From: Desulfobacteraceae bacterium
GTDB taxonomy: Bacteria > Desulfobacterota > Desulfobacteria > Desulfobacterales > Desulfobacteraceae
Direction: 5' to 3'
Assembly: GCA_015486915.1 (NCBI GenBank)
Contig: WFQS01000243.1
Coordinates: forward strand, 1-5,542
DNA length: 5,542 bases
The translations under genes and the position numbers were made by a program. The notes beneath the pieces were generated by a model that ran no database searches, had not been told where the DNA came from, and was given only the letters and a program-made list of their open reading frames with translations. The number at the start of each line of letters is the position of its first letter. The stretch's first letter is position 1. Below, piece by piece: positions 4,287 to 5,542 of the stretch.

Positions 4287-5542
4287 ATGAGTTCCGATTC
4301 TCTTGAAAAAGGATATAATCCTGCAGGAATTGAAAAAAAATGGTATGAATTCTGGGAAAGAGAAGGCTTTTTTGAAGCTTATGATAAAAGTGACCGCCCG
4401 CCCTATTCCATCGTCATCCCACCACCCAATGTTACAGGTGTACTTCACATGGGTCATGCCTTAAATATTACCATTCAGGATATCATGTGCCGTTATCACA
4501 GGCTTAACGGTGATAATGTCCTGTGGATGCCCGGAACGGATCATGCCGGTATTGCAACACAGAATGTTGTTGAACGTAATCTTGCAGAAAAAGGATTAAC
4601 AAGGGATCAGCTCGGAAGGGAAAATTTTATCGAAGAGGTCTGGAAGTGGAGAGAAAAATCCGGGGGAGCAATAATTAATCAGCTTAAAAGACTTGGGGCA
4701 TCCTGTGACTGGGACAGGGAACGTTTTACAATGGATAAAGGACTTTCCGATGCCGTACGCAGGGTTTTTGTGAGACTTTACAAGGAAAACCTTATCTACC
4801 AGGGCCAGTATATCATCAACTGGTGCCCGAGGTGCAAAACAGCCATCGCAGATCTAGAAGTTGATTATGAAGACCAGGACAGTTTCCTTTACTATATTCG
4901 ATATCCCTTTGAAAACAATAAAAATTCAAAAAAGAATAAAAACGGTCTTGTGGTTGCCACAACAAGACCTGAAACAATGTTTGGAGATACTGCCGTTGCA
5001 ATAAACCCTGAGGATGACAGATATGTTGACCTTAAGGAAAAAACTGTAAAACTTCCTTTAACAGACAGAGTTATTCCCATTATAAAAGACAAATATGTTG
5101 ATACGGAGTTTGGAACAGGCGCCCTTAAAGTCACACCAGCCCATGATCTCAATGATTTCAACCTTGGTGAGAAGCATGGACTTGAGAGGATAAAGGTTAT
5201 TGATGATGACGGCATAATGACGGAACAGGCAGGAGAAAAATTTAAGGGGCTTGACAGGTTCAAATGCAGGGATGCTGCCGTTGCTGCATTACAGGAACAG
5301 GGCCTTCTTGTAAAAAAAGAACCGCTTAAAAACAGCGTTGGTCATTGTTACAGGTGCAAAACCGTTGTTGAGCCTTCCCTTTCCAAACAATGGTTTGTCA
5401 AAGTTGCACCGCTTGCAGAACAGGCCATGAATGCCGTAAAAGACGGCAGAACAAGAATTATTCCGGAAACATGGTCAAAAACCTATTTTGAATGGATGAA
5501 CAACATAAGGGACTGGTGCATTTCAAGGCAGATATGGTGGGG
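4287..5542 (+). CDS. valS: Valyl-tRNA synthetase, 3' end cut by window
   Basis: Charges tRNA-Val with valine in the cytoplasm; class I aminoacyl-tRNA synthetase. 418 complete codons are visible of a family length near 880-950. It shows PPPNVTGVLHMGHAL (45-59) with the HIGH-type signature HMGH and GTDHAGIATQ (83-92). It has a putative zinc-binding pair of CxxC motifs, CPRC (180-183) and CYRC (354-357). The CP1 editing domain carries ATTRPETMFGD (224-234) and TPAHDLNDF (283-291), and DWCISRQIWW (409-418) sits at the right edge. The KMSKS loop and tRNA-binding C-terminus lie outside the window. Start: ATG with AGGAG (4275-4279) 7 bp upstream; the N-terminus matches the family (YNP..IE.KWY). Oddity: a Lys/Asn-rich stretch at about 210-219 at the entry to the editing domain. 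The terminator just upstream bears on its regulation; no T-box sequence was found. Confidence 0.97.
   Translation, partial: MSSDSLEKGYNPAGIEKKWYEFWEREGFFEAYDKSDRPPYSIVIPPPNVTGVLHMGHALNITIQDIMCRYHRLNGDNVLWMPGTDHAGIATQNVVERNLAEKGLTRDQLGRENFIEEVWKWREKSGGAIINQLKRLGASCDWDRERFTMDKGLSDAVRRVFVRLYKENLIYQGQYIINWCPRCKTAIADLEVDYEDQDSFLYYIRYPFENNKNSKKNKNGLVVATTRPETMFGDTAVAINPEDDRYVDLKEKTVKLPLTDRVIPIIKDKYVDTEFGTGALKVTPAHDLNDFNLGEKHGLERIKVIDDDGIMTEQAGEKFKGLDRFKCRDAAVAALQEQGLLVKKEPLKNSVGHCYRCKTVVEPSLSKQWFVKVAPLAEQAMNAVKDGRTRIIPETWSKTYFEWMNNIRDWCISRQIWW

Noticed and set aside
4892..5263. 123-codon minus-strand open frame opposite valS
   Set aside because: It is a shadow of the valS coding sequence, with the Ser/Leu-rich composition typical of antisense frames.
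1..5542. CRISPR arrays, insertion sequences, attachment sites, defence genes
   Set aside because: No repeated spacer structure, transposase motif, long terminal inverted repeats or duplication of the tRNA 3' end was seen.

Overview
The window is a stretch of ordinary bacterial chromosome from an AT-rich Gram-negative organism. It holds core metabolic and translation genes and no mobile or phage genes. Two things suggest an anaerobic deltaproteobacterium of the Desulfobacterota (Desulfobacteraceae-like) type: the anaerobic ThiH route for thiazole synthesis, and a small acidic protein with repeated 'II(D/E)LT' motifs. This assignment is inference from gene content and protein style, not from a marker gene.

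Left part, minus strand (1-2322): a thiamine thiazole operon in the order thiS, thiG, thiH, with thiH cut by the window edge. It is preceded by a good sigma70 promoter and a complete TPP riboswitch aptamer. Between aptamer and thiS lies a terminator-like hairpin. Its 5' arm can instead pair with the aptamer core, so a transcription-attenuation switch can be read directly from the sequence. ThiS carries the sulfur as a C-terminal thiocarboxylate, ThiH makes dehydroglycine from tyrosine, and ThiG joins these with deoxyxylulose phosphate to make the thiazole ring.

Middle part, minus strand (2372-3348): rsmE (16S rRNA m3U1498 methyltransferase), then tRNA-Phe(GAA) and a strong terminator. The tRNA has its own near-consensus promoter, whose -35 box overlaps the rsmE stop codon.

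A divergent intergenic region of about 400 bp (3349-3744) follows. Only a promoter near its right end is well supported.

Right part, plus strand (3646-5542): an unrecognised 126-residue acidic protein with two copies of a short motif and a helical C-terminal tail, then a 161-bp gap, then valS (valyl-tRNA synthetase, truncated at the window edge). The gap contains an 18-bp perfect palindrome and a strong intrinsic terminator ending 28 bp before the valS start. That placement leaves almost no room for a separate valS promoter and raises the possibility of attenuation.

I found no clearly new system. The most worthwhile items are the readable riboswitch antiterminator, the acidic small protein, and the terminator and palindrome arrangement upstream of valS.
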